Below, in pieces: positions 39,190-52,243 of a stretch of 64,000 nt of DNA; the first letter of the stretch is position 1; every line of letters starts with the position of its first letter. A program made the position numbers and the translations under genes. A model generated the notes under the pieces. The model did no database searches, was not told the origin of the DNA, and was given only the letters and a program-made list of their open reading frames with translations. Origin of the DNA: Jacaranda mimosifolia (taxonomy: Eukaryota > Streptophyta > Magnoliopsida > Lamiales > Bignoniaceae); the NCBI GenBank assembly GCA_018894105.1, contig CM032128.1, forward strand, positions 30,837,299 to 30,901,298, written 5' to 3'.

Positions 39190-42100
39190 TCTATACTATT
39201 ATATATAGCACAACAGTGTGGGATCCACAATTATGCAATTTTGATTGCAATTTTGGCCAAGTGGCAAATTCTTAAAATTTTGAGTTTTTTAATTAAATTA
39301 AAAAATTTATTAATTGTTGATTATTATCTCTAACCGCTATGATTGTATCTTATCTCTAATTTTCTTTCCTTCAAAATTTAAAATATATCTATCTATACTA
39401 TTAAGTAAGAACTTAATTCAAAATTAAAAATATAATCTATTTTATTTATTAACAATTAGATATTAATACTAGATTATAAAAAATTGATAAAATCAGTTTA
39501 GGATGAAGTCACTACATCTCCATTGGAAAAAAAAAAAAAGTCTCAAAGATAAAGTCATTACTTTTTTAGTTAATTCACACTAAAAATTTTAATTAAATCA
39601 AAAAATTTATTTGTAGTTGGTTGCTCTATTCATATTAGTTGAACACTTATCTGTTCCATACAAATATTTATGAAGTTTCAAAATTGTTTTCATGGTTGAA
39701 TAAATAATTCTTTAATTGATCTTTAATATCATAAAAACGATTATCTATAAAATTTGTTTCATCTCGCACTTAGAATATATCAAAGATTTCTTAATTTATA
39801 ATTTTTTTAAAGACCTTTCTTAAATTTTCTCTTAACTTTAATAACTAAATTTAGTTACACCTAATTGTTTATGATGAAATCTTTTTGAAAAAAAATATTA
39901 ATTTTACGACTAATTACAAGAGGCTATGTGTAAAATAAAGTACTAAAATTACTTTTTTAGTTAATTCACACTAAAATTTTTAATTAAATCAAAAAATTTA
40001 TTTGTAGTTGGTTGCTCTATTCATATTAGTTGAACACTTATCTGTTCCATACAAATATTTATGAAGTTTCAAAATTGTTTTCATGGTTGAATAAATAATT
40101 CTTTAATTGATCTTTAATATCATAAAAACGATTATCTATAAAATTTGTTTCATCTCGCACTTAGAATATATCAAAGATTTCTTAATTTTTAATTTTTTTA
40201 AAGATCTTTCTTAAATTTTCTCTTAACTTTAATAACTAAATTTAGTTACACCTAATTGTTTATGATGAAATCTTTTTGAAAAAAAATATTAATTTTACGA
40301 CTAATTACAAGAGGCTATGTGTAAAGTAAAGTACTAAAATTACTTTTTTAGTTAATTCACACTAAAATTTTTAATTAAATCAAAAAATTTATTTGTAGTT
40401 GGTTGCTCTATTCATATTAGTTGAACACTTATCTGTTCCATACAAATATTTATGAAGTTTCAAAATTGTTTTCATGGTTGAATAAATAATTCTTTAATTG
40501 ATCTTTAATATCATAAAAACGATTATCTATAAAATTTGTTTCATCTCGCACTTAGAATATATCAAAGATTTCTTAATTTATAATTTTTTTAAAGATCTTT
40601 CTTAAATTTAGGATGAAGTCGCTACATCTCCATTGGAAAAAAAAAAGTCTCAAAGATAAAGTCATTACTTTTTTAGTTAATTCACACTAAAATTTTTAGA
40701 TATTAATACTAGATTATAAAAAATTGATAAAATCAGTTTAGGATGAAGTCGCTACATCTCCATTGGAAAAAAAAAAAGTCTCAAAGATAAAGTCATTACT
40801 TTTTTAGTTAATTCACACTAAAATTTTTAATTAAATCAAAAAATTTATTTGTAGTTGGTTGCTCTATTCATATTAGTTGAACACTTATCTGTTCCATACA
40901 AATATTTATGAAGTTTCAAAATTGTTTTCATGGTTGAATAAATAATTCTTTAATTGATCTTTAATATCATAAAAACGATTATCTATAAAATTTGTTTCAT
41001 CTCGCACTTAGAATATATCAAAGATTTCTTAATTTTTAATTTTTTTAAAGATCTTTCTTAAATTTTCTCTTAACTTTAATAACTAAATTTAGTTACACCT
41101 AATTGTTTATGATGAAATCTTTTTGAAAAAAAATATTAATTTTACGACTAATTACAAGAGGCTATGTGTAAAATAAAGTACTAAAAATCAATTTAATGGT
41201 TTTATTTATATATGGAAGTATCAAATTCAATTTTTAATATAATAATTAATTTAAATAATATTCTAAATATTTATTTGGTCAATAAATCTAATTTAGCTAA
41301 ATATAAAGTTGAGATTTTTCAACCAACAAAATGCAGTATAATAAGATAACAATAAAGCAAATTTCATCAGACGACATCAAATCTCTATCAAATAAAGATT
41401 TAATATTATCCTTTAATATTATATATAATAATAAGATAATATCAAAAATATTCCGGTAGGTTAAGACTCTTCTACTTCATACACCTATAAAATGGGACTA
41501 TGTGATTCCATGCAAACATAACTAGGATAGAAGAAATTCCAATTTTAAAAAGCTTTGACTCGGTCTTTCAAATTTGAAAGAAGGAGAAATTAATAAATTT
41601 TTCCACAATAAATTCATTTTCCGTTGGAATTTGGTATCTATTGAATTTTTAACTTCACATATATAACTAAACATAATTATCTTTTCTTGATTGTTGAAAA
41701 CTTGATATTCTCTATGTTAATATAACAGAGTATGGCAAATGAGCTGGACACAGGAAATGGGTGAGCAAGAAAATTTGAATCAAAGAATTATTCTTTTTTG
41801 ACTTATTTGTACGGTTTCAGGTGGTATTTTCTTCGTGTTCATTTCAAGTATAAGATATATCGAATCATATAAATGTATTTGTTGCCCCCCCCCCCCCAAC
41901 TAGAGTATTGCTACAACCTTAATATTTTAAGGATCATGAAAAATATTGATCATTTATTTGTTTTACTTTTTTTATATGAATGATAAGGAGGTTTGGGCAT
42001 GGATGATTTTTGATGGAACAATAATAGAAATCATTCTATTAATACGACGATGATACAATCAAGTTGGGAAATGGAGATAAATAACATGCAAAAAAAAATG

Positions 42101-43048
42101 TTATTTATTATTAGTTCACTTGCAATAATTATTTGGAATACAAAGAATTTTTTCTAACATAATGCAATTTCAAGTTGAGAAGGTCTCAAAGCATACTGAA
42201 ATGTGGTCAATTTTTAATGTAGAGTCTCATAAATGACGAAGGAATTCAAGATACAGATCAATCATGTCTTAATTTCTACTTTAAAAGAAAACTCATAGAC
42301 TTATGTAATATGATTTTTGTTTTTATAGATTGAGTATTTGTAATACTTGGAAAAGTTAATATAATGTTAATTTTGTTTTATCAGTAGTTCCTCAAAATGT
42401 GATTAAATTTTTGCTAGATTTAGTATTTCAAAACGTGGTTTTTAATACTTTTTAAGAGCATTTTCTTTTGTTAATGTAGTGTTCCACTTGGCTTAGTCTT
42501 TTAAAACATGATATCAAAACTTTCAAGCTAATTGTATATAATTTTGCAACTACTCATTTGGCCAGATAGCATTATCCTTGCATTTATATGTATAAGATTT
42601 GGTGTTCAAACCCAAAATAGTCCAAAATGTATTCACCTTTTGTTTGAGATTATTTTATTTTTTTAATTGTGCAGTAAGTTTTTATATTATTAATATTGTT
42701 TATCATTCTTTCATATCTTTGCAAGCATTATACTTTTTATTATTTTGTTCAATTTCTTTTAAATTGACTAAGTTGTCTTGGATTATGGAAAAAAATAAGA
42801 GTCTTTGCGTTTTTACATCGTACTTTTTTAAATTGATAATAATGTGACAATCTTAAGTTTTCATTGCTTTTATTTGATATTAATATATATGATTTGGTGG
42901 GAAAAACTCCTTAATTTTGATATTATTTATCTAATTTTAAAAAAAATCACATATTAAACTTACTTTTACTTAAATAAAAATAATACTAATATATTATATT
43001 TTCAATAATAATTAATTTCATCTGTGAATAGCACGGGGTACATACTAG
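39190..43048 (+). mobile_element. Complete plus-strand Helitron with 391-bp tandem repeats, 3859 bp
   Basis: The 5' end TCTATACTATTATATATAGC follows an A; the 3' end GAATAGCACGGGGTAC then ATACTAG is followed by T. The unoccupied site is preserved at 47209 (TCTATATTATTATATATAGC), showing insertion between A and T with no target duplication, the Helitron mode. No RepHel is present. It contains a tandem array (39480-41190) and a 13-base C run (41885-41897). Confidence 0.85.
39480..41190. repeat. 391-bp tandem repeat array within the Helitron
   Basis: The phrase TTACTTTTTTAGTTAATTCA occurs at 39558, 39949 and 40340, exactly 391 bases apart. Two further partial units start at 40665 and 40796 and carry the leading GGATGAAGTCGCTACATCTC block. 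Units are nearly identical, so the expansion is recent. Confidence 0.9.
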
Positions 43049-45595
43049 TTATTATATATAGCACAACGGTGTGGAACCCATAACTGTGCAATTTTGACCA
43101 AATTTTAAATTCTTAGAATTTTGAATTTTTTAATTAAATTTAAAAATTGATTTTTAGTTATTAAATTTGATATTATTTATTCCTTTTAAAGATGTCTGAT
43201 TTTTTGAAATCATTTTATTGATTAGAACAATATTCTTTATTTCTCTCTAATCTCAAAAAATTATTGCATTTTATCTACAAAATCTTTTCCATCTCTACTT
43301 TCAATATATGTAAAATTTCTTAATCATTTGAACTCGATAGTTTGATAAGTCTTTTATTATTTTCTCTTATCTTTAATAACTAATTTATATCTATATTACT
43401 ATATATAAAGTCTTTCAAAAGTCATTTCATTAATATTCTCAGGTTCTAGCATTTTTTTTCACTATATTCTTTGTGTCCTCTTTATTTTCTGGCATTTTTT
43501 TTTTCTTCTATATCTTTGTGTGCATCTTTAGTTCATTATTTAAAGTGTTTATTGTTTATTTAATTTTTTTGTTCACCTTTTTTACTTTGTTTTCTTCTTC
43601 TTTTTTTTTTTTTTTGGTTTATTTTAGGTATATTACATGATGGAAGAGATTTTTTAGATTTTAATGCTATAATTTTCTTTTCAACCTAGATAAAGTCTAT
43701 CATTTAGCTTTTATTACTATTAAATTTGTAAATTTCTATATCTTTTTTGTTAACTACTTAGTTTATGTTATCAATTCATTTATTATGAGATTTATTATCA
43801 GCGCTTAATATTTTTAATTTAACTTTATTTTTATTAGTTACATTTTTCTCCTTAATTATTGGTAAATTTTGTCATTTAATTTTTATTTTATTTAAATTGT
43901 AATACATTTAGCATCCTTTAACTCATTTTTTGAATCAAGTTATTAATTTATTGTTAAATTTTGTAATTTATTTTTCAATTTGCCTTTTTTGCTCATCTAA
44001 GTTTATAGTTTTATAGGATGAAATCTATTTTTATGTTTTAATATTTTTAAAATTTATTTCACTTTTTGAATATTTATAATTTTAGAAGTATGTCATTTAA
44101 TTTTATTTTATATTCATATATTTGTAATTATGTATGTATAAATATGTATGATTTGAACTGTTTTTAAAAATTTTATATACTACATCAATATATATATATA
44201 TATATATATTCTTAGATCATTTTTGATATATTTAAAAAAAAGAAGAGAGATGGTTATTTCAATAGAAAATACACCTATTAAGTTTTAAAGTTTATATCCC
44301 TAGAAATTATTTAGTCTATCAATATATATCATTTTATTTTTTAAATTTTGATTGTTTGAAAGGTTAACAACTTTTTTCTGCTATTTGTGAAATATAATAT
44401 GAAGATCCAATTACAGTCATACAAAAAAATTGAGAATGAACATAATAATTTTTTTTAATATTTTATTTTACATTCTAATTTCATCCTCATATCCTATCAC
44501 TAATTCATATTTAAAATTAATTTTGTGCTAATAATTACTTTATCAATTTACTATGATTTTAGCTTTACATTACTAATATCTAACTTTTTTCTTCACTTAA
44601 TTATTCGATAACTAAGCTATGAGTCAAATTAAAATGTTTCTATGAACTTATTTACTAATATCAATCTTAACTTTGTAATTATTTTATATATTTATTTTTA
44701 TTTTTTTATTTTTTTTTATCTTTACTATCATAGTTTTCTCTTGACTTAATTGAATTTAATTTTAATCAAAAACTAAAATTAAATAAGAATTTTCTAATCC
44801 TTGGCAACTAATATATTATCTAATTCTTTATATTTTAATTTTTAATTTAATATATACTCATCATTTTTTAAGTCTAAAATAATCTTAAAGTATTATATTT
44901 TAAATTTTTTCAAACAACTTTCAAGCCATCAATCTTGTGTTCTATATCATTCTCATATATTTTTATTTTTTAATACAACTATCTGCTAGTTTTTGATCAC
45001 ATAATTTATATATTTTTTAATAAAATACATAATCATATTCATAGATTTTTATTTTTGGATGTTTTAATTTTTTTTAACTTCTCATTGAATAATTTTGAAG
45101 TTTATTTTTTATGACATAATGTATATGAGATGTCTTTATATTTTGCAAACTTTAAATACTAAATTTTAAGGTTTTAAATTTAATTTTTCTAATTACTTGA
45201 TATTTTTAAGATATTTTTGTTTTTATATTATTATTTTAGTTATATTTATAATTCAATCATCATGTTAATAAATAGTGATTTTAAAGAATCCATGCATAGC
45301 ACGGGAATAATGCTAGTATGTATATAGTGAATAATAATACAATTCCAATTGATTATAAAAAAAAATTATTTTATAAGATAAAAAACTTAAGAAATTAATC
45401 ACAAAAAAATTAAGATAAATTAAAATTAAGTTGGTACTTAATTTTAATTTAATAATATCAACTTACATCTTGAATTGCGTAATAATACAATATTATATAT
45501 ATAGAATGGTGTCCTAGATTTAAACATATTATATATCACGGACTTTCTAAACTAATTTTTAGATAATATAATATTTAATTTTCAGATAAACTAAT

Positions 45596-46160
45596 TCTAA
45601 ACAGCTGAGAGTATCTTCAGCTATAGCACTGAGATAATGGTTCTAATTCCTATTTAAATTAGGCATGCAGTTAAATAAAAGGCATATCTTGAGTGTGGAA
45701 AATGCGAGATATGATCGTTTTTTTGTTTTGAAATTACTAAATGGAGATGGCATGTTCTGATTCCGTCTCAAGCCTCAAGTTCTCATTGCGTGACAACAAA
45801 GCCTTGAAAAGCGGCAAGTGCTGTCCGAATCTTAGCCTCACAAAAATCATTGCAACATTTTTCCATAAATTGCTCTGCATGAACATGGTTGGGAGAGTAC
45901 TAAAGGAGAAAAGGTTAACCCCCCCACCTCTTCTTCCCCTTGGGTGCGTTCTGGGATTGGGTATCCCGTTCCCGACGCAAAGCATGGTCATAAGCCATTA
46001 GTCAAGTATGCTTAATAACAGAGGAACTCTAAGCAAACATATCATTGCAATGGAAGATTGAAATGAACCCGCAAAATTTTGATGGTAAAAGCAATTTGTG
46101 GACACCTCCCAGAAGCTTTTATAAATAATACCATAAATAAATATCTATACTATTTAATTA
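45596..46160 (-). pseudogene. Captured host gene fragment, two exon-like blocks
   Basis: An island of higher GC in the Helitron interior. On the minus strand, one block (about 45991-45925) reads AYDHALRRERDTQSQNAPKG then KKR and meets a GT (GTGGGGGGGTTAACC). The AG (TTCATGCAG) near 45870 starts a second block reading QFMEKCCNDFCEAKIRTALA then AFQGFVVTQ before a stop. The composition and paired splice sites look like a spliced host gene piece. I do not recognise the family. Only a fragment is present, so it is not expected to work. Confidence 0.5.
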
Positions 46161-48748
46161 ATAGTATAATTCAACTGATTATAATAAATTAAGTAGATGA
46201 CTCACCTGAGCTCGAGACTATTAATCTATTCCGAAAAACCTACAAAATTGAATATGTAAAAAATTAGTAGAATATATATATATATATATATATTTAATAA
46301 TAATACAATTCCAACTGGTTATATAAAATTACTTTATAAGGTAAAAAAATTAAGAAATTAATCATAAAAAGCATTATCTATGTAAATTTATTTCCAACTC
46401 AAAAAACAAAAAATAACAATTCAATAATATAAATCTACATACTTTTGACTAAATTGAATCTTTTATATATATTGTATTAAAACTATAATTTTTATACAAA
46501 ACAACATATAATAATAACATAACAATTCAAAAAACATATATTGAATAATATTACAATTCTTAACTGATTATAAGAAATAATTTTATAAGACAAAAAAATT
46601 AAGAAATGAATCATAAAAAATATTATCATGTAAATTTAGTAGATGACGACTCACCTGAAGTTGAGAATAATTTATTTCAAAAAACCTACAAAATTAAATA
46701 TATAAAAAATTAGTAGAACATCTATATATTGAATAATAATACATTTCCAATTAACTATAAAAAATTAAGTAGATGACTCACCTGAACTCGAGAACAATAA
46801 TATATTCCAAAAAGCCTACAAAATTAAATATGCCAAAAGTTAGTCGAATATATATATATATATACTATTATATATAGCACAATGGTGTGGGATTTACAAT
46901 TACTCAATTTTGATTGCAATTTTGGCCAAGTGGCAAATTCTTAGAATTTTGAGTTTTTTAATTAAATTCAAAAAATTTCATTAATTGTTGGTTATTAAAT
47001 TTGATTTTATTTATTTTGTTTGTACATATATTTATTCTTATTTTTCTCTAACTGATATGGATGTATTATATTTGAAAAGAAAATTTTTCATCAGATAAAG
47101 GATTTCTTTTTTGAGTTTTCAATTGATGAATTAAAATTGGTATTATCTCTTTCATATCATTGATGAGATAATGTTATAGATGCTTAGATGTGTTAAATTT
47201 CTTCTATGCATATCTATATTATTATATATAGCACAACGGTGTAAAACTCATAATTGTGCAATTTTGACCAAATTTTAAGTTCTTAGAAATTTGAATTTTT
47301 TAATTAAATTTAAAAATTGATTTTTAGTTATTAAATTTGACATTATTTATTCCTTTTAAAGATATCTGTTTTTTTGAAATCATTTTCTTGATTAGAACAA
47401 TATTCTTTATTTATCTCTAATCTCAAAAAATTATTGCATTTTATCTACAAAATCTTTTCCATCTCTACTTTCAATATATGGAAGATTTCTTAATCATTTG
47501 AACTCTATAGTTTGATAAGTCTTTTATTATTTTCTCTTATCTTTAATAACTAATTTATATCTATACTACTATATATAAAGTCTTTCAAAAGTTATTTCAT
47601 TAATATTCTCAGGTTCTAGCATTTTTTCCACTATATTCTTTGTGTCCTCTTTATTTTCTGGCATTTTTTTTCTTCTATCTCTTTGTGTGCATCTTTAGTT
47701 CATTATTTAAAGTGTTCATTGTTTATTTAATTTTTTTGTTCACCTTTTTTACTTTGTTTTCTTTTTCTTTTTCTTTTTGGTTTATTTTAGGTATATTACA
47801 TGATGGAAGAGATTTTTTGGATTTTAATGCTATACTTTTCTTTTCAACCTAGATAAAAGTCTATCATTTAGCTTTTATTACTTTTGAGATGAAGCTTCCC
47901 GACGAGTCAGTTTGAAAGAAAGCCATATGAGTCAAGGGCTAAGGCTTTTATGTTATCAATTCATTTATTATGAGATTTATTAACAGTGCTTAATATTTTT
48001 AATTTAACTTTATTTTTATTAGTTACATTTTTCTCCCTAATTATTGGTAAATTTTGTCATTTACTTTTTATTTTATTTAAATTATAATACATTTAGCATC
48101 CTTTAACTCATTTTTTGAATCAAGTTATTAATTTATTTTTCAATTTGCCTTTTTGGCTCATTTAAGTTTATAGTTTTACAGGATGAGATCTATTTTTATG
48201 TTTTAATATTTTTAAAAATTATTGCACTTTTTGAATATTTATAATTTTAGAACTATGTCATTTAATTTTATTTTATAATCATATATTTGTAATTATGTAT
48301 GTATAAATATGAATGATTCGAACTGCTTTTAAAAATTATATATATATATATATATTCTTAGATCATTTTTGATATATTTAAAAAAAAATGAGATGGTTAT
48401 TTCAATAGAAAATACACCTCTTAAGTTTTAAAGTTTATATCCCTAGACATTATTTAGTCTATCAATATATATAATTTTTTATTATTATTTTTTTAAAATT
48501 TTGATTGTTTGAAAGGTTAATAATTTTTTTTGTTATTCACTTTTTTCTGCTATTTGTGAAATATAATATGAAGATCCAATTACATTCATACAAAAAAATT
48601 GAGAATATTGAACATAATAAATTTTTTTAATATTTTATTTTACATTCTAATTTCATCCTCATATCCTATCACTAATTCCTATTTAAAATTAATTTTGTGC
48701 TAATAATTACTTTATCAATTTAGTATGATTTTAGCTTTGCATTACTAA

Positions 48749-50680
48749 GGGATAATTTCAATTTTGGTCCCTCAAGTATGCCACTAATTCAATTTTGGTC
48801 CCCGTGTTTTCACTTGTATCACATTGCATCCCCAAAGTTCCATTTTTTCATTCAATCTCATTCCTCCGTTAACTCCACCGTTTAATAGCTAACGACTGGT
48901 AATTGGAGGGAATTTTTGGCGCCCTTTCCTACCAGAATAGCCATTTTCCTTCATATTTTCCTTCTATATCAATCTCTTTGACTCTAAATTAGCTAGGTTT
49001 TAGTCTCTTTGTGATTATTTAGGAAAAAAATGGCATCTTCCACCTCTTCAAGTGGTTTTAATAATGGAGTTACACAAAAGGAAGAAGTTTATTGTAGATT
49101 GTGGGATACAACTCCCATTGAAAACTAGTTGGACTAATTTGAATCTTGGAAGGAGGCTTTGGGCATGTCCAAATTATGGGGTAAGTCCTTATTTTTTTCA
49201 TTAGACCTAGTTTATATTTGTAATCAACAAGCTAATTATACTTCATTTTTTGTTTTTACAGACTAGGGGTTATTGTGGAGTTTTCATATGGTTGGACTCT
49301 AAAATGTGCCCTAGGTCCAAATAAATAATTCCTGGATTGTTGGCAAAAAAGAAAAAATTAGAAGAGCAATTAAATGAATCCTTGAAGGAGGAGGAAAAAA
49401 TGGAGGCTGGATTGAGGAAAATGAAGAGCAAAGTAAAGTTGCTAGAGAAAGACGTTGATGAACTGAAGAAGAAAAAAGTTTGTGTTTTAATTGTATTGAC
49501 AATTATTGTTGGTTTATTTGCAATAGTGATAAGGTTTTTGGTGTTAAAAGATAACAATTTAGGAAAAAATGTGAACAAATTGCAACTTACGTAATTGTTC
49601 TTGTAATGTTTGTTTAATGCTACTTTTATGCTTACTGGTAGGATGTTAAACCTCAAGGGTAATTTGATTACTACAACCTTCATAAATTACTCTTTAAATA
49701 CAAAACAATATCCATTGGGTATGTCATCATATTAATTCAAAGAAAGAATTATAAATCTCCTTGGGAATTATGAATTAAGAATTATTAATTGAAAGGAAGA
49801 ATTATTGACCCATTGGGCATGCCATCAAATACATTACTCACATCAAATACATTATTCTCCATACAAGACTTTATAAACCACAAAGATATCAGAACAATTT
49901 CAGATTGGAACTGGGAAAGAGAAAAGGATTAAGAAACATATGGAATTCAGCAAACTTGAATAGGGAATAAGCCAAAAACTCATTTCCCATATTATGCACA
50001 ATAAATAGGGACATATTTCTTGAAGATACATGACACTGTGGTGAACCGCCAAACTTGAATAATTCAGACAAACTTGAATAATACAAACTGGGCAGTGATT
50101 GAATTAAAAAAAGTAACAAACAAAAGTCATGGGAAAACTGCTACATTAACAGAAAAACAGGAAGAAAAAAAGTAGAAAAAATAGGGGAAAAAAATAGAAA
50201 ACAAATCCACAAATTCATCACTATCCATCACCAAGGGTTGAGTTTTTCCTTCGTGCCATTCACCGTGGAACAATTGGAGCCTATCCTTTGATGCCTTCCC
50301 CAACTTTGTTTTAACTCCAAATGTGTAGAATCTTCAACACTAAGTTGACTACCTCTAAATCAGCAATATTTTCTTCATTTAATCGAAGCAATGGTCGAAT
50401 TTATGAGAGTATTAGAAGCTAGGGTTTATGTTGATTTGGGGATTTTGCTTGTCTTTCGGTTTTCAAGAATGGAGCCCACAACAAGTGAAAGAATTCTGAC
50501 TTCTTCAAATCACGTGGAGTGCATGTGATGTTGCCGTTAGCTATTAAACGGTGGAGCTAACGGAGGGACGAGATTGAATGAAAAAATGGAACTTTGGGGA
50601 TGCAATGTTATATAAGTGAAAACACGGGGACCAAAATTGAATTAGTGGCATACTTGGGGGACCAAAATTGAAATTATCCC
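48749..50680. mobile_element. MULE-2: Mutator-like element carrying a GRF zinc-finger pseudogene
   Basis: Long inverted ends of at least 150 bases, starting GGGATAATTTCAATTTTGGT on both strands and extending through CCGTTTAATAGCTAACG. The 10-bp target duplication GCATTACTAA is at 48739-48748 and 50681-50690. The empty site is present in the duplicate at about 44565 (TTTACATTACTAATATC). No transposase is seen; the interior holds a GRF gene copy. Confidence 0.92.
49030..49594 (+). pseudogene. GRF-type zinc-finger protein with coiled coil and membrane tail, disrupted
   Basis: Two exons, 49030-49180 and 49262-49594, with GTAAGT and TTTTTACAG splice sites. Start MASSTSSSG. The GRF finger is recognisable: C-x-C-G at 49093-49105, SWTNLNLGRRLWACPNYG across the end of exon 1, then TRGYCGVFIWLDSKMCPRSK. 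One extra base near 49099 breaks the frame inside C-x-C-G; exon 1 is 151 bases where 150 would keep phase. A TAA follows CPRSK near 49323. Downstream are a lysine/glutamate coiled coil (KKKKLEEQLNESLKEEEK) and a hydrophobic segment (VLIVLTIIVGLFAIVIRFLV). This architecture matches the plant At4g04775-like family, often multicopy. Probably a captured gene, now dead. Confidence 0.75.
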
Positions 50681-52243
50681 GCATTACTAATATCTAACTT
50701 TTTTCTTCACTTAATTATTCAACAACTAAGCTATGAGTCAAATTAAAATGTTTCTATGAACTTATATACTAATATCAATCTTAACTTTGTAATTATTTTA
50801 TATATTTATTTTAATTTTTTAATTTTTTTATCTTCACTATCATAGTTTTCTCGACTTAATTGAATTTAATTTTAATCAAAAGCTAAAATTAAATAAGAAT
50901 TTTCTAATCCTTGGCAACTAATATATTATCTAATTCTTTATATTTTAATTTTTAATTTAATATATACTCATCATTTTTTAAGTCTAAAATAATCTTAAAG
51001 TATTATATTTTAAATTTTTTCAAACAACTTTCAAGCCATCAATCTTGTGTTCTATATCATTCTCATATATTTTTATTTTTTAATACAACTATCTGCTAGC
51101 TTTTGATCACATAATTTATATATTTTTTAATAAAATACATAATCATATTCATAGATTTTTATTTTTGGATGTTTTAATTTTTTTTAACTTCTCATTGAAT
51201 AATTTTGAAGTTTATTTTTTATGACATAATGTCTATGAGATGTCTTTATATGTTGCAAACTTTAAATACTAAATTTTAAAATTTAAAATTTAATTTTTCT
51301 AATTACTTGATATTTTTATTTTTATATTATTATTTTAGTTATATTTATAATTCAATCATCATGTTAATAAATAGTGATTTTAAAGAATCCATGCATAGCA
51401 CGGGAATAATGCTAGTATATATATAGTGAATAATAATACAATTCCAATTGATTATAAAAAAAAATTATTTTATAAGATAAAAAACTTAAGAAATTAATCA
51501 CAAAAAAATTAAAATAAATTAAAATTTAGTTCCAATGAAACAAACACAAAATAACAATTCCATAACATAAATCTGTATCTACATACTTTTGATTTTTTTT
51601 AGATAATTCAGAGTCGGGTGTGTGTGGAGTCGTGCCATAATTAAATTATGTGTAGCAAATTCTCTGCCCTTTTTTTTTTTGATCCAAAGCAAATTATCTT
51701 CCCTAACACATAATAAATGATGTTCTTTTCTATCTTTCCTTTTTTTAGGTAGCACAAAATAGAAAAAAACCACTATCCACATTCATAATTTTATATATTA
51801 AGCTGCACAAAAGAGGAGAAAACTATTACTCATAATATTTTTATCCAGTACATGAATAACAGAATAGAAAACTAACGCATGCCAATATAAGAATAAATAA
51901 TATTTAACCAGGATCCTAGCATGACACATACTTGTCTGCACTAATAGAAGCTTCTCAATTCTTCTTTTTTAATCTAAATCTTGCAAAAAGACATATCATG
52001 CATGCTGAGACCATTCCCGAAAACATCTTCTGATTTTTTTTCTTTTTGTCCCGCCTGTTTTCCTTTAGTTTGCTCACATCCTTCTGGTCTTTCCCCACAT
52101 AAGATAATCAGTTATCTTCATAGATGTAAATATGATAAATACAACAACACACATACTGTAATGAAATTACATACAACACACATCACACATGAATTCCTAT
52201 AATGAAATTAGATATTAAATAGCAAGAAGTTGTTTTTACTTAC

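Larger units (their letters stand above)
38830..45316 (+). mobile_element. Chimeric non-autonomous Helitron, copy 2 (interrupted)
   Basis: Plus strand: a family-I 5' end (TATACTATTATATATACCAC) of about 350 bases, then an inner family-II 5' end (TCTGTA...TTATTATATATAGC, split by another Helitron), then about 2.25 kb ending GCATAGCACGGG...CTAG at 45313-45316. The same two-part structure is seen at 18546-20768, 46860-51415 and 52692-55264. Confidence 0.7.
38171..45433. repeat. Internal segmental duplication, copy 1 (with extra Helitron)
   Basis: Starts AAGTAGATGGCTCACCTGAG and is collinear with 46187-51533. Subtracting the Helitron at 39190-43048 leaves about 3.40 kb, nearly identical in length to copy 2 after subtracting MULE-2. 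It contains exon-like modules and one copy of the chimeric Helitron (about 38830-45316). Confidence 0.8.
46860..51415 (+). mobile_element. Chimeric non-autonomous Helitron, copy 3 (contains MULE-2)
   Basis: Family-I 5' end from about 46860 (TATACTATTATATATAGCAC), inner 5' end TCTATATTATTA at 47209, and 3' end GCATAGCACGGGAATAATG then CTAG at 51412-51415. Part of the duplicated segment. Confidence 0.7.
46187..51533. repeat. Internal segmental duplication, copy 2 (with MULE-2)
   Basis: Collinear with 38171-45433 from AAGTAGATGACTCACCTGAG to AAAATAAATTAAAATT. It differs by lacking the 3.86-kb Helitron and by holding MULE-2 at 48749. Matching flanks at both copies of the chimeric Helitron (ATATATATA before, AGTGAATAATAATAC after) show that this was DNA duplication rather than two transpositions. 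Confidence 0.8.

Noticed and set aside
39480..41190. CRISPR-like or regulatory array
   Set aside because: Contiguous 391-bp tandem units with no spacers, in a plant genome; a plain satellite-type expansion.
49270..49683. 137-residue minus-strand frame
   Set aside because: Antisense shadow of the GRF coiled-coil exon (phenylalanine/serine-rich from AAG/GAA codons).
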